Positions 37,864 through 40,301 of a stretch of 40,301 bases of DNA are shown piece by piece. Under the pieces are notes generated by a model. That model was given only the letters and a program-made list of their open reading frames with translations, made no database searches and was not told where the DNA came from. Made by a program: the position numbers and the translations under genes. The DNA is taken from NCBI GenBank assembly GCA_947453885.1, contig CANGIF010000030.1:1-40301 (forward strand). Reading direction: 5' to 3'. Each line of letters starts with the position of its first letter. Position 1 is the stretch's first letter. The stretch is from Flavobacteriaceae bacterium (GTDB lineage Bacteria; Bacteroidota; Bacteroidia; Flavobacteriales; Flavobacteriaceae).

Positions 37864-37926
37864 ATCAATCTTTATTTTAAAAATAAAAAATAGACAAAAT
37901 AAAAATTTCAATTTTCAATTTAAATT

Positions 37927-38208
37927 ATGATTTTAGAAATAGTATCACCGGAAGCCTCAATTTTTAAAGGCGAAGTTAATTCGGTTTCAGTACCTGGAGA
38001 AGATGGTAATTTTCAAATGTTAAACAATCATGCTCCAATCGTGTCTATTTTACAGAATGGAATAGTTAAAATAAATGCTGCTAGCTTTTCTTTTGAAGAG
38101 AATGAAGCCAAAAAATTCACTAAAGTAAACGATCAGAATTACACATTACCTATTGTTTCAGGAACAATTGAAATGAAAGACAATAAAGTTATTGTTCTAG
38201 TTGACTAG
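37927..38208 (+). CDS. atpC: F1F0 ATP synthase subunit epsilon (short form)
   Basis: A 93-residue epsilon subunit of the ATP synthase central stalk. The N-terminal beta-sandwich is complete (LEIVSPEASIFKGEVNSVSVPGEDG, LNNHAPIVSIL, PIVSGTIEMKDNKVIVLVD). It ends where the two C-terminal helices of the E. coli-type protein (about 139 residues) would begin, so the inhibitory arm is absent. The reading frame stops cleanly and a strong terminator follows, so this is a natural short form, not a broken gene. It is co-transcribed with atpD. Confidence 0.93.
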   Translation: MILEIVSPEASIFKGEVNSVSVPGEDGNFQMLNNHAPIVSILQNGIVKINAASFSFEENEAKKFTKVNDQNYTLPIVSGTIEMKDNKVIVLVD

Positions 38209-38261
38209 TATAAGTTTGGAAATTTAAAAAATTTGAACAGTTAATATATTTTCTTAAACTA

Positions 38262-38305
38262 AAAATTCAAAAGGCATCTGAAATTTCAGATGCCTTTTGA
38301 ATTTT
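38262..38305 (+). terminator. 44-bp perfect palindrome terminator after atpC
   Basis: Arms 38262-38283 and 38284-38305 are exact reverse complements over 22 bp with no spacer, containing GGCATCTG and CAGATGCC. It can act in both directions and ends the atpDC operon 54 nt past the stop. Confidence 0.88.
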
Positions 38306-38559
38306 ATAGGTAATCAAAAATAGATATTGAATTTTAATTTAGATTTCATATGTTTTAACAGGAAATTTAAGAGGAATTTGGCACTACTTTAGAGTATTAA
38401 ACCACAGTTAATCAGTTTTAAAATTTATAAGACAATTAAAAGGACATCTAAAAAACGTATCTTTTTTTATCTGTATTCTAAAATAATCAAAGAAAACCTT
38501 ATTCTTTATTTAATTTTTTGTAAAACAAGGCTTAATGGACATGTTTTAGGCTCAGAACC
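38306..38559. other. Gene-free stretch between atpC and the decayed transposase
   Basis: No ORF of note. AACAAGG (38524-38530) and CCTTGTT (38558-38564) form a 7-bp inverted pair that overlaps the transposase promoter and could belong to the left end of the IS element, whose exact end I could not fix. Confidence 0.45.
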
Positions 38560-38587
38560 TTGTTAGGCCTTATAGTTACTATCTTTG
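38560..38587 (+). promoter_or_regulatory. Promoter of the decayed transposase gene
   Basis: TTG (38560-38562), a 17-nt spacer and TATCTTTG (38580-38587) are a full consensus match, 16 nt before the ATG at 38604. It remains intact although the gene is broken. Confidence 0.6.
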
Positions 38588-38603
38588 AATCAAATCAAAG
38601 ACT

Positions 38604-39516
38604 ATGAATAAAAAAAGTGCTTTTACTGTGGTAAAAGATTTACTAAGAAAAATGGTTTCGTCAAAGGTATTCAATTTTATAAATGTGCTAACTGTGGTAA
38701 ACAATTCATAGGTGGACAACGATTAAATAACGTTGAACTTTGACAGGAATATGTAAACGGAAAGCAAACTTATTTGCAATTGTCAATTAAATATGGCTGT
38801 TCGATTAAGACAATTCAAAGAAGAATTGACCAGCATTTTGTTCACTTTGAAAAGCAAGAACCACGCAAAGTAATTGTACTTATGGACACGACATATTGGA
38901 GGAGAAATTTTAGAGTTATGCTTTATAAAGACAATATTACTAAAGAAAATCTCTTAAAATACTATGTAAAGCACGAGACAAATTCGGTTTATATTCAAGG
39001 AATAAATGTATTAAAAAGTCTAGGATTTATAATTTAAGCGATTGTTTGTGATGGAAGAAAAGGACTAATTCAATAATTTGAAAGCACACCCGTTCAAATG
39101 TGTCAGTTCCATCAATCGGCAATTATAAGGAGATATTTGACTAAAAATCCAAAACTAAAAGCATCACAAGAACTAATGAAGGTTGTTGATTTAATGACTA
39201 TTACAGACAAAGAGTCGTTTGTTGGAGCGTTAGGATTATGGTATGAGCGGTGGGAAGTTTTTTTAAAAGAACGAACCAAAAGCCCTGTTACAAATAAAAG
39301 CACATACACCCATAAAAAATTACGAAGTGCTTACAATAGTTTGAAAAACAACTTACCCTGGCTCTTTACTTGGTATGATCATTTTGAACTAGGAATTCCA
39401 AATACAACCAATGCAATTGACGGACATTTTTCAGACCTAAAAAATAAATTAAGAAATCATAACGGACTTTCAATAGAAAGAAAAAAAAGTTTATAAATCA
39501 GTTTTTAAAGGCATGA
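38604..39516 (+). pseudogene. Decayed transposase (probable IS256-like, zinc-ribbon variant)
   Basis: A transposase remnant of about 300 codons. After the start (MNKK) the frame shifts at a run of seven A; one more A would restore it. It then reads a zinc ribbon (CFYCGKRF ... CANCGKQF), a helix-turn-helix (LQLSIKYGCSIKTIQRR), a DDE-type start (IVLMDTTYW), VCDGRKGL, QMCQFHQ and the C-terminal TTNAIDGHFSDLKNKLR. In-frame stops lie at 38741-38743 (TGA, probably a former Trp codon), 39035-39037 (TAA) and 39074-39076 (TAA, probably a former Gln codon). A second one-base loss in the A run at 39481-39488 hides the ending, which would read FINQFLKA and stop at 39514-39516. Architecture fits what is annotated as IS256-family variant Zn-binding type; the family name is from memory. 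Confidence 0.85.
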
Positions 39517-39530
39517 GGCTCTCTAAAAAT

Positions 39531-39561
39531 ATCAAAGGAAACAAATATAGATTCCTTTGAT
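39531..39561. terminator. Hairpin after the decayed transposase
   Basis: ATCAAAGGAA (39531-39540) and TTCCTTTGAT (39552-39561) pair perfectly around an 11-nt loop, followed by TTACATTTTT. It may be the element's terminator. Confidence 0.6.
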
Positions 39562-39999
39562 TTACATTTTTGTCGAGCATCAAATATATCCCTATCAAGT
39601 TGCTCTCCAGCAGAGCCTGGTACCGTTTTTATTTGACAAAACAAATATCTTAAAGAAGTAAATCAACAACAAAAAATAATTAAAAATAGAGTCTAAAAAA
39701 TGTACACTCGAATGAAAGATCAAAAAAATAGCATAAAATATGTCCATTACACCAAAAAACCAAATATAGTGAAGGTTTTCTCCAGCTATATTATATTGGT
39801 GTTATTTAATAAAAAAGGATAGCTAAAAATCTATCCTTTCAATTTATCGTATAATCATCAAACATATTGCTAGTTGTTTTTCCTCAGCAGAATCTACTTA
39901 TTCTTCAGTTAGATGTTGAAATTTAAGCAATCAAAAATGAAAATTCACCAACCATTTATGACTATGTTAGAAAACAAAAAAGACCTCTCAAAATTAGAC
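39562..39999. other. Gene-free stretch between two insertion-sequence remnants
   Basis: No coding sequence is apparent. It holds a nested stem at 39749-39802 (ACACCAA/TTGGTGT outside, ATATAG/CTATAT inside) and a terminator-like hairpin at 39814-39839. It is probably remnant intergenic or former element DNA. Confidence 0.5.
39814..39839. terminator. Orphan terminator-like hairpin
   Basis: AAAGGATAG (39814-39822) and CTATCCTTT (39831-39839) pair perfectly around an 8-nt loop. No intact gene leads into it from either side, so it may be left from a lost gene. Confidence 0.55.
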
Positions 40000-40301
40000 T
40001 GCCCCCAAAAAGTTAGACACTATTTGGGGGTATTTTTATGGAAAGAAAAGTCAAGTATGATTACACATTTAAACTTGAATGTGTAAAATTAGTAGTAGAG
40101 AAACATTATTCTTGGGACCATGTTTCCGCTCAAAAAGGTTTAAGTAGATCTAATATTCGTAAATGGGTTGGATTTTATAAAGAGTATGGTGCCATTAGTT
40201 TGTTACCAAGAAAGAATCAAAGTTATTCGTTAGATTTTAAATTGAAAGTATTAAAAGCAATTGACAAAGATTTATTGTCTTTGCGCGAAACAAGTATAAA
40301 A
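40000..40301 (+). mobile_element. Left end of an IS3-family (IS150-like) insertion sequence, continues beyond the window
   Basis: The left end begins TGCCCCCAAAAAGTTAGACAC (40000-40020), a TG-starting end with the AAAAAGTTAGACA phrase typical of IS150-group elements. It is followed by a helix-turn-helix OrfA that runs out of the window. The right end and target duplication are outside the window. CCCCCAAA (40002-40009) and TTTGGGGG (40023-40030) can pair as a hairpin at the tip. Confidence 0.8.
40038..40301 (+). CDS. IS3-family transposase OrfA, partial (helix-turn-helix protein)
   Basis: The first 88 codons of an OrfA, truncated by the window edge. It reads MERKVKYDYTFKLECVKLV, then a helix-turn-helix (SWDHVSAQKGLSRSNIRKWV) and a second related segment (SLDFKLKVLKAI), the double-HTH layout of IS150-type OrfA. 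It would bind the element's ends and normally be fused to the DDE integrase OrfB by ribosomal frameshifting. No stop or frameshift is seen so far, so this copy may be intact. It starts 38 nt from the element end. Confidence 0.82.
   Translation, partial: MERKVKYDYTFKLECVKLVVEKHYSWDHVSAQKGLSRSNIRKWVGFYKEYGAISLLPRKNQSYSLDFKLKVLKAIDKDLLSLRETSIK

Noticed and set aside
38381..38398. TTTGGCACTACTTTAGAG resembles a sigma-54 -24 element.
   Set aside because: The GC of the -12 element is missing at the required distance.
38541..39632. Possible terminal repeats of the decayed IS: TTAGGCTCAG at the left and the complement of CAGAGCCTGG at the right.
   Set aside because: Only about seven bases agree and there is no target duplication that I can see, so the element's ends remain undefined.

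Overview
The window is AT-rich chromosomal DNA of a Flavobacterium-like member of the Bacteroidota. Support for this comes from the gene families (two type IX secretion C-terminal sorting domains, a TonB-dependent receptor, a DUF2723 protein, a PorT-like barrel), from the near absence of Shine-Dalgarno sites, and from repeated Bacteroidota -7 promoter boxes (TAnnTTTG) in front of genes. No plasmid, prophage or CRISPR array is visible. Most of the window is ordinary core and envelope genome. The last 1.7 kb is transposon debris.

Layout. 1-4.7 kb, minus strand: M1 peptidase, S8 subtilisin-like peptidase and MBL-fold hydrolase. 4.85-9.2 kb, plus strand: SUF iron-sulfur operon sufA-sufB-[four-helix-bundle gene]-sufC-sufD. 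The four-helix gene sits between 35-bp imperfect inverted repeats that begin at the sufB stop and end 2 nt before the sufC start. 9.3-11.4 kb: an overlapping pair of polytopic membrane proteins (DUF2157-like, then one with a Gly-rich tail). 11.7-13.2 kb: a secreted protein with duplicated DNRLRE domains. 13.7-15.8 kb: M13 peptidase, divergent from an SCO/SenC protein (15.9-16.6 kb). 16.9-24.6 kb: a giant 2562-residue repeat-rich surface protein with a T9SS sorting domain. 25.2-27.6 kb: a PorT-like barrel, a membrane protein and DNA polymerase IV. 27.75 kb: tRNA-Gln(TTG) with its own promoter and terminator. 28.1-31.3 kb: a DUF2723 (GT117-type) membrane protein. 31.7-36.1 kb: TonB-dependent receptor plus SGNH-hydrolase lipoprotein, bounded by terminators. 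36.3-38.3 kb: atpD-atpC. 38.6-39.5 kb: a decayed transposase with three stops and two poly-A frameshifts. 40.0 kb to the end: left end of an IS3-family element.

How the parts work together. sufABCD would build and deliver Fe-S clusters; no sufS or sufE follows here. The two T9SS cargo proteins and the PorT-like barrel belong to the cell surface. The receptor and SGNH lipoprotein look like a small uptake unit with an unknown ligand. atpD and atpC encode F1 subunits separately from the rest of the synthase; epsilon is the short form without its C-terminal helices. The most unusual object is the inverted-repeat-bounded four-helix-bundle cassette inside the suf operon. It resembles the organisation of 23S rRNA intervening sequences and could be a mobile or RNA-processed insert. 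This is inference from the sequence alone.
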